64,000 nt of DNA, from NCBI GenBank assembly GCA_029255685.2, contig CM055317.2, positions 69,925,460 through 69,989,459 of the forward strand, read 5' to 3'. A program made the position numbers and the translations under genes. The stretch is from Silene conica. Lineage: Eukaryota > Streptophyta > Magnoliopsida > Caryophyllales > Caryophyllaceae. The notes under the pieces are model-generated. The model did not search any database, was not told the DNA's origin, and saw only the letters and a program-made list of their open reading frames with translations. How positions within the stretch are numbered: the stretch's first letter is position 1; each line of letters opens with the position of its first letter. Below are positions 35,003 through 45,482 of the stretch, one piece after another.

Positions 35003-38000
35003 TCACATTATGGGACCAAGTCCCATATTCACTACATGACCCTGAAAACCCTTAGGTGGCATGCCTTTAGTCAAGGGATCTGCAATCATCAAATCAGTGC
35101 TAATGTGTTCTATGATCACTTTCTTTTCCTGAACACGCTCTTTTATGGCCAAATACTTAATGTCGATGTGTTTACTTCGACTTCCACTTCTGTTATTCTT
35201 AGCCATAAATACCGCAGCTGAATTATCACAATACATTCGAATCGGCCTGCTAATAGAGTCAACAACTCTTAGCCCAGATATGAAACCTTTCAGCCAAACA
35301 CCATGTGAGGTAGCCTCAAAACAAGAAACGAACTCGGCCTCCATAGTAGAGGTGGCTGTCAATGTCTGCTTAGTACTCCTCCATGATACAGCTCCGTTAG
35401 CTAGCATAAACACATATCCAGATGTGGATTTTCGTGAATCAATGCAACCAGCAAAGTCTGAGTCGGAATACCCCACCACTTCAAGACTATCAGTCCGTCT
35501 ATACATAAGCATGTAATCTTTAGTACCCTGAAGGTATCTCAACACTTTCTTTGCAGCCTTCCAGTGATCGATGCCTGGGTTACTCTGATATCTGCCTAAT
35601 ACTCCAACAACATATGCAATGTCAGGTCTGGTACAGACTTGAGCATACATAATGCTACCAACAGCTGAAGCATAAGGAACATTTTTCATTTGTTCTCTTT
35701 CCAAATCATTCCTTGGACACTGGTCTAAACTGAATCGGTCACCTTTCACAATAGGTGCTACACTTGGTGAACAATCTTTCATTCTAAATCTTTCAAGCAC
35801 TTTGTTGATATAGGCCTCCTGAGACAAGCCTAAAATGCCTCGGGATCTATCTCTATGGATCTTAATGCCAATGACATAAGATGCCTCACCCATATCTTTC
35901 ATATCAAAGTTATTTGAAAGAAATTGTTTCACCTCATATAGCAACCCCTTATCATTGGTTGCTAGCAGAATATCATCCACATATAACACAAGGAAACAAA
36001 TCTTACTCCCACTGACCTTAAGGTATATACATTGATCCATGATATTTTCTTCAAAACCGAATGAAGAAATTACTTCATGGAACTTCTTATACCATTGTCG
36101 GGAGGCTTGTTTCAAACCGTATATGGATTTATTTAGCTTACAAACCAAATGGTCACCGTCTTTAGAGGAGAATCCTTCAGGTTGTTTCATGTAAACCTCT
36201 TCCTCTAAATTGCCATTAAGAAATGTCGTTTTCACATCCATCTGATGTAGCTCGAAGTCAAAATGAGCTACTAATGCCATGACAACTCGAAGAGAATCTT
36301 TCTTAGACACAGGAGAGAATGTCTCTGTGTAGTCAATCCCTTCTCTTTGAGTGAACCCTTTAGCAACGAGTCTTGCCTTATGTCTCTCGATGTTGCCAAG
36401 TGAGTCCCTTTTAGTTTTAAAAACCCACTTACATCCAATGGTTTTTACACCATTAGGCAACTCGACGAGATCCCAAACTCGATTAGATGCCATAGAGTTC
36501 ATCTCATCTTTCATAGCATCCATCCATAAGTTTGAATATGTAGAACTTATGGCTTGTGAAAATGACATAGGATCATTATCAGCTCCAACACTGCAATCCG
36601 ACTCTTGTAGATATACTTCATAGTCGTCAGGAATCGCCGATCTCCTCTCTCGAGTAGATTTTCTTAATGGAATTTCTTCCTCATTATGATCTACTATATT
36701 TTGATCGACATTTTGTGGAATTTCTGTATTTGGTTGTTGAACCTCCGGTCGTACTTCAGGACCGTGATCAATAACCAACATGTCACTCAAAACAGAGGGT
36801 GAAGCTTCATGTTGATCCTTTTCAGGTTCAACTCCTATAGTACTCCCACTGATCAAGTCATTCTCTAGAAATTTTGCATTTCTAGATTCCACAATCCTGG
36901 TACTATGAGACGGACAATAGAACCTATAACCTTTGGACTTTTCGGCATATCCAATGAAATGTCCACTAAGAGTCCTTGGGTCTAGTTTCTTTTCTTGTGG
37001 GTTGTAAATTCTCACCTCAGACGGACATCCCCAAACGCGTATATGTTGTAAACTGGGTTTCCAACCTTTGAATAACTCAAAAGGCGTCTTAGAGACAGCC
37101 TTGGAAGGAACCCGATTTAATATATACGCAGCCGTCTTTAGCGCATCAACCCACAAAAATGAAGGAAGTTTAATATTACTTCTCATACTACGCACCATTT
37201 CAATTAATGTCCTATTCCTTCTTTCTGCTACACCATTCTGATCCGGAGAACCAGGCATAGTGTATTGGGCAACAATCCCATGCTCTTGAAGAAATTTAGC
37301 AAAAGGACCAGATGCTTGTCCATCCTCAGTATATCTACCGTAGTACTCACCACCTCTATCTGATCTCACAATCTTAATGTGTTTATCACACTGTTTCTCT
37401 ACTTCAGCCTTAAAAATTTTAAAGGCATCTAAAGCTTCGTCTTTGGAACGAAGTAAGTAAAGACGCATATATCGTGAATAATCATCAATAAAGGTAATAA
37501 AGTATTTCGGATCGTTAGCGTTCATATCCGGACAACATATATCCGTGTGTATGATCTCTAGTAGGTCAGAACTCCTCTTAGCACCTTTCTTAGATTTGTT
37601 AGTTTGCTTTCCCTTAATGCAACTAACACAAGTCTCAAAATCGGTAAAGTCTAAAGTACTAAATACCCCTTCCTTTACCAATCTCTTGACCCTCTCAATG
37701 GAGATATGTCCCAATCTCCTGTGCCATAACATAGAGGACTTCTCATTTATAATACTTCTTTTTAAACCAGTACTAACATGCATAGTGTTTTGAGTGGTAT
37801 CATTTTGTAAACAAAGACGATATAAATTATCAGACAAAATACCATTACCAATAACTTTAGAATTTCTGCAAATACTAAAACCAGAGTCCATAAAGTTAAA
37901 AGAATATCCGAAAGGTACAAGTCTAGAAACTGAAATCAAATTCCGAGCAAAATTCGGAACGTAAAAAGTCTTTTCCAAAATCAAAATAAAACCAGTACTT

Positions 38001-39022
38001 AAAATTAAATTGCATGTCCCCACGGCCTCAACGTGCGAGCCTATCTTGTTTCCTGAATAGATGGCGCTCTCACTTGCCACTGGTTTCCGAAGGTTTGTCA
38101 TACCCTGTAAGGTATTTGAAACATGGATTGTAGTACCAGAGTCAATCCACCAAGTATTATGATTAACATTGACCATATTAGATTCATAACAAACAAACGC
38201 ATGAAAATTACCTTTCTTTTTGAGCCAAGCCTTAAACTTTACGCAGTCTTTCTTCATGTGTCCTTTCTTTTTACAGAAAAAATACGACGACTCCTTCTTT
38301 ATTACTTGCTCAGCTGGAATCTTTGCCTTTCCTTTATCTTTATGGTGAGCCTTATACTTCGTACTGGATGATGCTTTATCAGTAGAAGTAGTTAAATTCA
38401 CCTTTTCACCTTCTTCCAATAATAACCTCCCCTCCTCTTGAACACACATGGTCAGTAATTCATTGAGAGACCATTTATCCTTATGTGTATTGTAAGAGAT
38501 CTTAAATGGGGCATATTGAGTTGGGAGAGAACATAAGATGAAATGTACTAAGAAAGTGTCAGACATAGTAACTTCCAATTCCTTAAGTTGGGCTGCAGTA
38601 TCCCTCATGCGCATGATAAAATCACGCACTCCTTTAGTGGAGTTAAGTTTCAAAGATGTGAACTTCATTATTAAGGTGCTTGCCAAAGCCTTATCAGAAG
38701 TTTCGAACTGCTCATCTATAGCCTTAAGTAGGTCCCGGACTTTAGTATGCTTGTCGACTGAACCTCTGATACTAGCACACAGTTTAGTCTTAATGAACAA
38801 CGTGCAAAGATAGTTGGATTTCACCCACTTTTCACGAAGTTCTACTTGATCTGGTGTGCTTTTTTCAGTTATTTCAGCCGGTTCATCATTCTGAATAGCG
38901 TAATCAAAACGCAAGAACCCTAAATGTAGCAGAACTCTTTCTTTCCACACCTTAAAATTGTCACCAGTTAATTCAGGAACGTCAATTTTGACATCAAAGG
39001 AACCTCCAGGTAAACTTGCTGC
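35003..39022 (-). CDS. Copia gag-pol polyprotein
   Basis: One uninterrupted minus-strand frame of about 1340 codons. It shows a gag domain (UBN2-type), a zinc knuckle in which the first Cys is Tyr (YFFCKKKGHMKKDC), a protease DSG site (WWIDSGTTIHVSN), the GAG-pre-integrase block with LWHRRLGHIS, and integrase with the TDICCP, DDYSRY and DRGGEYY landmarks. Reverse transcriptase with YVDDILLATND and RNase H with TMEAEF and ADPLTKG follow. The cut pieces would package and copy element RNA and insert the cDNA. No ATG opens the frame: the first stop upstream is at about 39041, and homologous gag regions begin near the AASLPGGSFDVK segment at 39022. A splice acceptor (TTTGCAG) or a lost start codon are both possible. 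The body of pol shows no stops, so only the start and the knuckle look impaired. Confidence 0.9.
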   Translation of the reverse strand, partial: AASLPGGSFDVKIDVPELTGDNFKVWKERVLLHLGFLRFDYAIQNDEPAEITEKSTPDQVELREKWVKSNYLCTLFIKTKLCASIRGSVDKHTKVRDLLKAIDEQFETSDKALASTLIMKFTSLKLNSTKGVRDFIMRMRDTAAQLKELEVTMSDTFLVHFILCSLPTQYAPFKISYNTHKDKWSLNELLTMCVQEEGRLLLEEGEKVNLTTSTDKASSSTKYKAHHKDKGKAKIPAEQVIKKESSYFFCKKKGHMKKDCVKFKAWLKKKGNFHAFVCYESNMVNVNHNTWWIDSGTTIHVSNTLQGMTNLRKPVASESAIYSGNKIGSHVEAVGTCNLILSTGFILILEKTFYVPNFARNLISVSRLVPFGYSFNFMDSGFSICRNSKVIGNGILSDNLYRLCLQNDTTQNTMHVSTGLKRSIINEKSSMLWHRRLGHISIERVKRLVKEGVFSTLDFTDFETCVSCIKGKQTNKSKKGAKRSSDLLEIIHTDICCPDMNANDPKYFITFIDDYSRYMRLYLLRSKDEALDAFKIFKAEVEKQCDKHIKIVRSDRGGEYYGRYTEDGQASGPFAKFLQEHGIVAQYTMPGSPDQNGVAERRNRTLIEMVRSMRSNIKLPSFLWVDALKTAAYILNRVPSKAVSKTPFELFKGWKPSLQHIRVWGCPSEVRIYNPQEKKLDPRTLSGHFIGYAEKSKGYRFYCPSHSTRIVESRNAKFLENDLISGSTIGVEPEKDQHEASPSVLSDMLVIDHGPEVRPEVQQPNTEIPQNVDQNIVDHNEEEIPLRKSTRERRSAIPDDYEVYLQESDCSVGADNDPMSFSQAISSTYSNLWMDAMKDEMNSMASNRVWDLVELPNGVKTIGCKWVFKTKRDSLGNIERHKARLVAKGFTQREGIDYTETFSPVSKKDSLRVVMALVAHFDFELHQMDVKTTFLNGNLEEEVYMKQPEGFSSKDGDHLVCKLNKSIYGLKQASRQWYKKFHEVISSFGFEENIMDQCIYLKVSGSKICFLVLYVDDILLATNDKGLLYEVKQFLSNNFDMKDMGEASYVIGIKIHRDRSRGILGLSQEAYINKVLERFRMKDCSPSVAPIVKGDRFSLDQCPRNDLEREQMKNVPYASAVGSIMYAQVCTRPDIAYVVGVLGRYQSNPGIDHWKAAKKVLRYLQGTKDYMLMYRRTDSLEVVGYSDSDFAGCIDSRKSTSGYVFMLANGAVSWRSTKQTLTATSTMEAEFVSCFEATSHGVWLKGFISGLRVVDSISRPIRMYCDNSAAVFMAKNNRSGSRSKHIDIKYLAIKERVQEKKVIIEHISTDLMIADPLTKGMPPKGFQGHVVNMGLGPIM

Positions 39023-40124
39023 AAATTTAAATATACATACTTAGTAACAAAAAATTGAGACTTAACTTTATCACAACTTACCAATGTAAATTATGCTCAT
39101 ATGAACCTAGTGACATAAACTTGCCTGTGGGCTAAAGTCTACTCAAATTAGATGCATAAAAATTAAACTTTATGATGAAACTATTAAATCATATTCATTT
39201 CTTAACTCCTGTGGGTAGATTAAGAAACATAATTTAATACAACACCCTGATTAATTTATACAAATACAACAAGATTCCTGTGGGTAAGTCTAATCATATT
39301 ACGTATAATTAATTACAATTAAATGTCTAATTTCCACATGTGATTTCGAATAAAATTTAAACAATTAAAGATGCTGTGGCTACTCTCTAATTAATAAATT
39401 TAAAATCACTTGACATTTAAAAATCATTAACATTGATATATACAATTGACTTTATGTATATACGAAAACAATAATATAAAAACTCAGCATGTGAATAACG
39501 AGATTTAACTCATCTTAAATACTACTATTTTACCATATACTAGTAGTATTTTACTATTAAAAAAGAATATAAGTACAAAGTAGTCACATGCTAGCATTAG
39601 AAGGTAAAAGAAATAGGAAAACAATAATAAACCAATGTCCACGTATAAGTGCAAAGTAGTCCATTATTAAATAATCATATGAGCAAATAATATACTATGA
39701 TTATATCTCATTATAATAACTTTGGTGTGAAACCAAATAAAATAAAGGAAAAAGGACATAAACTTAATGTCCCACCATACTTTAGTATGAGAAACATGCG
39801 TCCTTTTCAAGCAACAATAATACAATATTATAATAAGGTACAAGAGCATCTTCAACCTTTGACTCTTCAACACATAAATTCCACAAAACAAACAGTAACC
39901 AACGCATAACCAAAGAGAAAAAGAAAAAAACAAGATCTTCATCCCTAACCTCCGTCAGATCTCATAACGAACCCAGAAAACCATAAAATTCCAGATTTCG
40001 AAAAGAATACAAGGAAACACAATATATAAAACCAGATTCAGATGAAAATTAGAGCACAACAGCAGTAATAAACAACGGCGGAAACTTAAGTCGGAAACCG
40101 AAAAGCAAGACAGAGGCCATTAAG
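39023..40124 (-). other. Untranslated leader of the copia element
   Basis: About 1.1 kb between the primer binding site and the gag frame. It is AT-rich and has no coding match. A spliced leader is possible because the gag frame begins at an acceptor-like TTTGCAG. Confidence 0.55.
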
Positions 40125-40136
40125 GCTCTGATACCA
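40125..40136 (-). promoter_or_regulatory. Primer binding site (initiator tRNA-Met)
   Basis: The minus strand reads TGGTATCAGAGC, complementary to the 3' end of plant initiator tRNA-Met. It lies two bases from the 5' LTR, where minus-strand DNA synthesis would start. Confidence 0.95.
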
Positions 40137-40138
40137 AA

Positions 40139-40604
40139 TGTAAGTTATTTATTCTTAATTAGTATGTTTAATATTACTGAATAACATACAACTGATTAAA
40201 TAAAGCGGAAGCGATAAATAGGATCGAAAATAAAACCTCCAGCCATTGCTAATCGGATTCCTGAACAGCTTTATCAACCCCAAAGTATTAATCTGAATTT
40301 CTGATTTCGGTTCCAAACCCTCACTGCTCACTTATTTAGATGGTGTAGTTTTCTTAAAGGAGAGTAGATTTAGTGACCTATTAATCAGAATATGTATTCT
40401 CTTATATACTGCTCTTTCCATCAAAAAGCAGTGTTTGAACACAACTCAAATAAGGGAGTAGTTTCCTAGATGGGAGAGAATTAAGAGACAGTTTAGAGTC
40501 CATAGTATGACTGTCTCTTTAATGGGACATATAGTTAGGATTTGTATAAGACTATTAATATTATTAATAATAATATTTAATTAATTAATCATAAAAATCC
40601 AACA
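40139..40604 (-). repeat. 5' LTR of the copia element
   Basis: Same 466-bp length as the 3' LTR with four substitutions seen by eye (one near 40246, two adjacent near 40349, one near 40532). It should carry the element promoter. Confidence 0.96.
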
Positions 40605-40724
40605 ATTATTCCATCTGATTCTCATTACGAAGCCACGGCTGCCGAGTCATCTGATAATGATACTAAAACGGCTTCCTCTAAGTGTTCTGATGAAACTTGT
40701 CCTTTTTGTTTTCCTGGCAAATGA

Positions 40725-42011
40725 AGATGGAGAAGTGAAGGAGGAACCAGCAGCAACCCAACACAAGGAATTTTTTAGGATTTTATTAAGTTTTAATTAC
40801 ATTATTATTATCTCTTTAGCTTTTCCTTCTTGATGTATGTAATCCCGCTTCTTCTTGTCAAAAAATTATTAGTATTGTTCAATTTTTCAGTTTTTTACAA
40901 CATGATTATTTTTACAACATGATTATTATTGCGTATAGTTAAGGGAATTTCTTATATCAACTTAATACGACTAGGGAAATATGGAAGGCAATGAAAGTAA
41001 AACAATCTCCAAAAATAATTCGTTTTAATAATAAACAAGTATATATAGAATACGAATTTTATTTATTTATTTGCCATTGGTTTATTGTTAATATGCTCGA
41101 GTTCTTTGTTTCAATTATACTCGAATAAAAAACGTAAATAGATGATTGAAATCGAGGAATTATAGACATATTAGTAAACCTAGTTGTTGGGTAATATATT
41201 CGTTACATAAGATTTAACATTTAATTGATCAAGTAAAGATGTCCGACATACTCTTTTCCGAACTCAATTTGTGATAGCAACGTTTTTTTTTTTTAATTTT
41301 GGGGCGATGCTAGTGTAAGAGTAAACGTAATTCGTGTTAATTTAGTGCTGGACGCGTGAAGCTAAATGGGTGTTAATTAAGGGGGTTAAATTGTTAATTT
41401 TCCATGCTAAATGATGGTAATTTTGAAATTTTTAGTTAAATCTTTGAATTGTTTTCGAGTTGAGTTTATCATATTGTTCAATTTTTTTTTGGTTTTTTCA
41501 ATTTTTTGGTTTGATTTAATCAATTTGAAAGGTTTTTGAAATTTAATTTAACATCTTTGTGTATAATTATTAAGTGAATTTCTTATTTCATCTTAATTAA
41601 CTATTGAGTATATGACATTAGAAAATATCAAATATGTAGCAAGTGAAATTTAATTTAACATCTTTGGATATTCATACCTATAGCGAGTGATTTTTTTTGG
41701 TATGTGAAATACTTGGACACACGTTAGAAGAACCAATATTTAATTAATATACTCGTAAATAGTTAAATCTATGTGCGATACTTAAAATTTGCATTCGCGA
41801 ATTTCGTGAAGGTAAAATCGACTACAACAACTTAAAATAGTATCCTGTCAAAAAAAAAATTTGAAATAGCAAGATGAAAATTCACTAAAACAGCTAAAAA
41901 TACGTTGATACTCAAGGTTAAAATTTAAGGTAACTTTTGAAAACAAACCCCCTTAATCCTAGCAGTAAAAAAAAAATTACCCCCAACACCATATTCATTC
42001 TTTCTAAAATC
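40725..42011. other. Spacer between the tandem Ser/Asp-rich genes
   Basis: The first 130 bp match the 3' flank of the second gene (AATTACATTATTA and GTAATCCCGCTTCTT blocks), marking the duplicated unit. The last 90 bp match part of the first gene's leader. Nothing coding lies between. Confidence 0.6.
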
Positions 42012-42353
42012 ATGGCTCATTCATTCGATCCCAACCGCCCTGTACTCCCTTCACCGTCGTCCTCACCACCACCAGCACCACCACCACGGCCGCCACAGCC
42101 GCAGCCACAGCCCCGCTTCCTACTACCACACCAGATTTATAACAAGGCCGCCACGTCATCAGATAAAAAACAGAGTTCGACTTCAAGTTCGTCAAATCGC
42201 TTGAATTGTTTTTCGGATAGTGATGTCTCTGACGACGATACTACTTCATCTGATTCTTATTATTCTGAATCTGACTCTGATACTGATAGCGCCATTTTCG
42301 CTCAGTTTCAAGCTTTATGGCCGGATTACTTTCCCATATGCACTGGCAGATGA
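42012..42353 (+). CDS. Small Ser/Asp/Pro-rich protein, tandem paralogue of the split gene
   Basis: 113 residues from the ATG at 42012, chosen because AAAATCATG aligns with the start of the paralogue at 33788; a longer upstream frame has no such support. It has a proline-rich N half (PPPAPPPRPPQPQPQPRF), a Ser run, one repeat-like RLNCFSDSD segment, an acidic Ser/Asp stretch and a short hydrophobic end (LWPDYFPICTGR). Function is unknown; no signal peptide or membrane segment is seen. Codons and flanks align with the first gene, so the pair arose by tandem duplication. It lacks the TATA box and most of the leader that the sister has (about 95 bp missing), so expression is doubtful. Confidence 0.6.
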   Translation: MAHSFDPNRPVLPSPSSSPPPAPPPRPPQPQPQPRFLLPHQIYNKAATSSDKKQSSTSSSSNRLNCFSDSDVSDDDTTSSDSYYSESDSDTDSAIFAQFQALWPDYFPICTGR

Positions 42354-42517
42354 AGATGGAGGATGAGAATTCAAGGAGAAAAGCATTAGGATTTTTTTAG
42401 GATTTGATTTGACTTTTAATTACATTATTACATTATTATTGGTTTTTTCGTGTTTTTTCGCTTTTTCGTCTTGAGGAGTTGAGGTAATCCCGCTTCTTGT
42501 AACCAAACAATTACGTA

Positions 42518-42775
42518 CTCCCTCCATTCAAATCCACATTACACATTTCTATTTTACACACTATTCACAAACAACCATTCAAATTCGATTTTCTCTCGAT
42601 ACGTAAATAAAATTATATTCATGTGGGATCTAGTTTTATTCGTCTTTACGAGTATATTATTAATATCTAATTTTTATAATTTTTGAAAATACGTAGCTAA
42701 CAATATTTACCGTACAAAAGACGCGTTGGCAAACGTGAAAAAAGAAATGTGTAATGTGGATATGAATGGAGGGAG
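42518..42775. mobile_element. Stowaway MITE, 258 bp
   Basis: TA flanks. Left end CTCCCTCCATTCAAATCCAC, inverted at the right end, with the arms matching through the ATTACACATTTCT block. It lies about 165 bp after the second Ser/Asp-rich gene. Confidence 0.93.
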
Positions 42776-42825
42776 TATTATTGTATAAATTTCGTTTACT
42801 TGTCTTCAATTTTGTTTCGATTGGG

Positions 42826-43567
42826 AAATTTTATGCGATAACCCTTTGTTTTCTGTTTTTATATAGTGTAATAACCTCATTTTTAACAAAAACGTCATTG
42901 ACTTATTATAAATCAGAACCATGAGAGCAATAGCAATAGATGTTTTTATTCTTGGGTTTGTAAATAAGAACTTCAAAGTTAAAGTTCTTCTATTGTGGGT
43001 CACATTGGGTTTGCTAAAATAAGAACTTGGTTCTTATTTAAGAACTAAGTTCTTTGTTAGTTTCAAAAAGAGAAAAAAGTTTATAAAGATAAAATAATTA
43101 ATAGTGGGTCCTAATTTAGAACTAAATAAAGTTCTTCTATTGTGATGTGAAGTTCTTAAACTTAGTAATTTGTGAAAATAACTTGGAAATAGGAAGAACT
43201 TTATATGAAGTTCTACTATTGCTATTGCTCTGAGTTTCGAAAGCAAGTATTTTCTTTTTTCAAATCAAATATATCATAAATGCGTTTAATTTTAAAAAAA
43301 AATGTTGCATTTGAAGCTCGATACAAAGAGGTACTATCAGTCGAAGTTTAAAGTTTGACTAGCTGTAATTCTTACCACGAGTTTAGAATCTGATTATTTT
43401 TTTCCCGATCAAAGACCTCGTAAAGTCGGTCAATTTGGAAAAAAATTGCCGCTTTCAGAAGTTTTGATCGTGAATTATAGTTCGTAAGAGGATTTCTGTT
43501 AAAAACGAGGTTACCACGTAGAAAATAAAAAAACACAAAGTTACCAAGTAGAATATACCATTTTTTA
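42826..43567. mobile_element. Possible MULE-like element with about 60-bp inverted ends
   Basis: The left arm (TAACCCTTTGTTTTCTG ... AACCTCATTTTTAACA) matches the inverted right arm (TAACTTTGTGTTTTTT ... AACCTCGTTTTTAACA). No target duplication was found, so the limits are approximate. A Harbinger-like MITE sits inside at 42925-43230. Confidence 0.45.
42925..43230. mobile_element. Harbinger-like MITE, 306 bp
   Basis: Perfect inverted ends GAGCAATAGCAATAG with TGA on both sides (42922-42924 and 43231-43233). The interior repeats AAGTTCTT words in both orientations and has no coding content. Confidence 0.75.
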
Positions 43568-44210
43568 CAATTTGGATTTTTTCAATTACTTTGAAGGATT
43601 TTTTAATTGTGATTTAACAACACGAATAGAGGATTACTAGTGTAACACCCGTGAAAAATCACGGGGTTGTGTACACTTATTTTTAAAGACGCCGTCGGTA
43701 TATTTATTTGAATATATAGCAATTTTGTTTATTCGGACGAATTATTTTTTAACGGGATGTTTGAATATAAGATATATTTGGTGAAAAGATGAATTTTCTG
43801 GTGCACTAATCTTCGAATAGCTATTAGTAATGATGATAATATTTGGATTACTTATGATAAAATTAATAAATAAGGTATATAAGAAAAAACAATAGACGAC
43901 TAAAAAAAGATTAAATAACTAATAATGAGTAATTTGGAAAGTTATTGTCTTTTGATGAAATACTTACGGAACATAATTTGACGGACTAATATGATGAACA
44001 AAATAACTAATGAGGTACAAATATAAATTAAATGGGTGTATCTCAAGTTTATATGTAATATGGAATATGATTTGGTAACACCCCTAAGGACTCTGTATTT
44101 AGGTAACACGTTTTTTATGGCATCATTATTAAATATAATAACTGATTACTCCTATTAAATTATTATCTCACAGATATTTTACAATATTCCTAATTTCAGT
44201 TTAGTTGATT

Positions 44211-44596
44211 TTGGTTTGACGATTTTTATGGCATAGAATCATCATTAAATATTAAATATAATAGTTGATTGACGTAATAAAATTGCTATATATGATTTAT
44301 AAATATTATGTATTATATATTTATTATATTAATTCCTAAAATATCCGTGTAGAATATTTTAACAGGTGTATCTCAAGTTTCTTAATTTAGTTGGACTCTT
44401 TGTATAATAATTGAGGTAATATCAGCAAATTCCTAAAATATAAATCTTAACGGGGTGTAGAATATTCCTAATAAATCTTCACAATATTATTAATTTCAGT
44501 TTAGTTGATTTTGGGTTGACGATTTTTATGGCATAGAATAGAATATTATGTATTATATATTTATTATATTAATTCCTAAAATATCCGTGTACGTAG
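44211..44596. repeat. Direct duplication of an AT-rich block
   Basis: Copies at 44211-44362 and 44506-44596 share TTGACGATTTTTATGGCATAG and the TATATTTATTATATTAATTCC block. The second copy lacks an internal 60 bp or so. Confidence 0.7.
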
Positions 44597-45020
44597 ACTA
44601 TTCCTAATAAATCTTCACAATATTATTATAGAGATCTTAATTTAGTTATTGACTCGGGTCAAATTATGCTTGATATTTTTCTGTTTTTCATCTTGAAGCG
44701 TTTTTTATGGAATAGATATTTTTTATGCTTGATAATCTATGTTTATGATAGATAACAATCAGAGTACTTGAATTTAATTATTATAATACGGCCAGACTCT
44801 TAATTTAATAATATTGGTCTATATTCCTATTTTTTTCGAGATTATAGATTATAAATTACGTTTAATATAAAAATTTTTGTAAAAGAAATTATAAGTGCTG
44901 AAGTAACCTTATACTCTTATAGTGGTGTTGCAGAATAACTTTATAGTTGCTGATGCTAGTTACGATAGCCCGTAAAGCGACATGGACGATAATCATGACC
45001 CAGGCTTGAATCCCGCCATC

Positions 45021-45104
45021 ATTGAAAAAGACCTTCTGGGCATTGAAAAAGACCTTCTGGGCATTGAAAAAGACCTTCTGCACATTGAAAAAGACCTTCT
45101 GCAC
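45021..45104. repeat. Four 21-bp tandem repeats in frame
   Basis: Four copies of ATTGAAAAAGACCTTCTGGGC, the last two with CAC in place of GGC. The unit is a multiple of three, so every frame stays open through it. The plus strand would read IEKDLLG repeats and the minus strand QKVFFNA repeats. Neither is supported as a real protein. Confidence 0.85.
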
Positions 45105-45203
45105 AAAATTCAGGAAAGAAGAAAGGACGTGAAACATTATAATTTCGTAATATCAGCAAAGTAAAATTAAGATATCGTCTATTAATTTGAAAGCAGTACT
45201 TAC

Positions 45204-45345
45204 GGCTTGTTTGCTTGATTTGCTCTTGTTGTATTACACACGCTGCTATTATACTCAATGGGGTTTCTTCTGTAGATTTGAAAGCTTTGCTGAACATGGA
45301 AGAACCGTTAATGGTAACTGAAGATGATTTCAGGAAAAGTGATGG
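45204..45345 (-). pseudogene. Exon-like fragment ending at a GTAAGT donor
   Basis: A minus-strand frame reads through MFSKAFKSTEETPLSIIAAC and then VIQQEQIKQTS before an ideal donor, C/GTAAGT, at 45203. The composition is protein-like and differs from the AT-rich surroundings. I do not recognise the family. Its place inside a Helitron candidate suggests a captured host exon. Confidence 0.35.
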
Positions 45346-45349
45346 ATGG

Positions 45350-45482
45350 GAATGATTCTGAGAATGATTCTGGGAATGACTCTGAGAATTGGATATAGGA
45401 AAGAGACGATTTAGAACGATTTAGAATGATTGTATTCAGAATGATTGTATTCTGGTAAAATGAGAATGATTCTGAGAATGAT
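45350..45482. repeat. GAATGATTCTG-type minisatellite
   Basis: Short direct units of GAATGATTCTGA with variants run through this segment. No coding role supported. Confidence 0.7.

Larger units (their letters stand above)
34264..40604 (-). mobile_element. Full-length Ty1/copia LTR retrotransposon
   Basis: 6.34 kb, transcribed on the minus strand. It has two 466-bp LTRs (34264-34729 and 40139-40604), a 5-bp target duplication ATTAT at 34259-34263 and 40605-40609, a primer binding site next to the 5' LTR and a purine tract next to the 3' LTR. By eye the LTRs differ at four positions, so the insertion is young. One long gag-pol frame is present. The domain order (protease, integrase, reverse transcriptase, RNase H) defines copia rather than gypsy. 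It disrupts a host gene. Confidence 0.97.
33788..40724 (+). pseudogene. Ser/Asp-rich protein gene split by a copia element
   Basis: Coding begins at 33788 (ATG in AAAATCATGTCT) and runs to 34263, where the copia element enters. After the right LTR and one copy of the 5-bp target duplication, the same frame resumes at 40610 and ends at a TGA at 40722-40724. The two parts sum to 591 nt, so the gene before insertion would have encoded 196 aa. The product has a proline run near residue 11, two internal repeats with the core RLTWFWYSS followed by Asp/Ser runs (about 58-70 and 139-151), an acidic middle and a Cys-rich end (CSDETCPFC). No known domain is recognised. The frame as it stands reads into the LTR and stops at 34309. 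Its closest relative in view is the tandem copy at 42012-42353. Confidence 0.8.

Noticed and set aside
39667..39942. Separate gene on either strand in the copia leader
   Set aside because: The frames are AT-rich, hydrophobic by chance and lie in the untranslated leader between primer site and gag.
45021..45104. CRISPR-like array
   Set aside because: The four 21-bp units are directly adjacent with no unique spacers, in a plant genome. It is a minisatellite.
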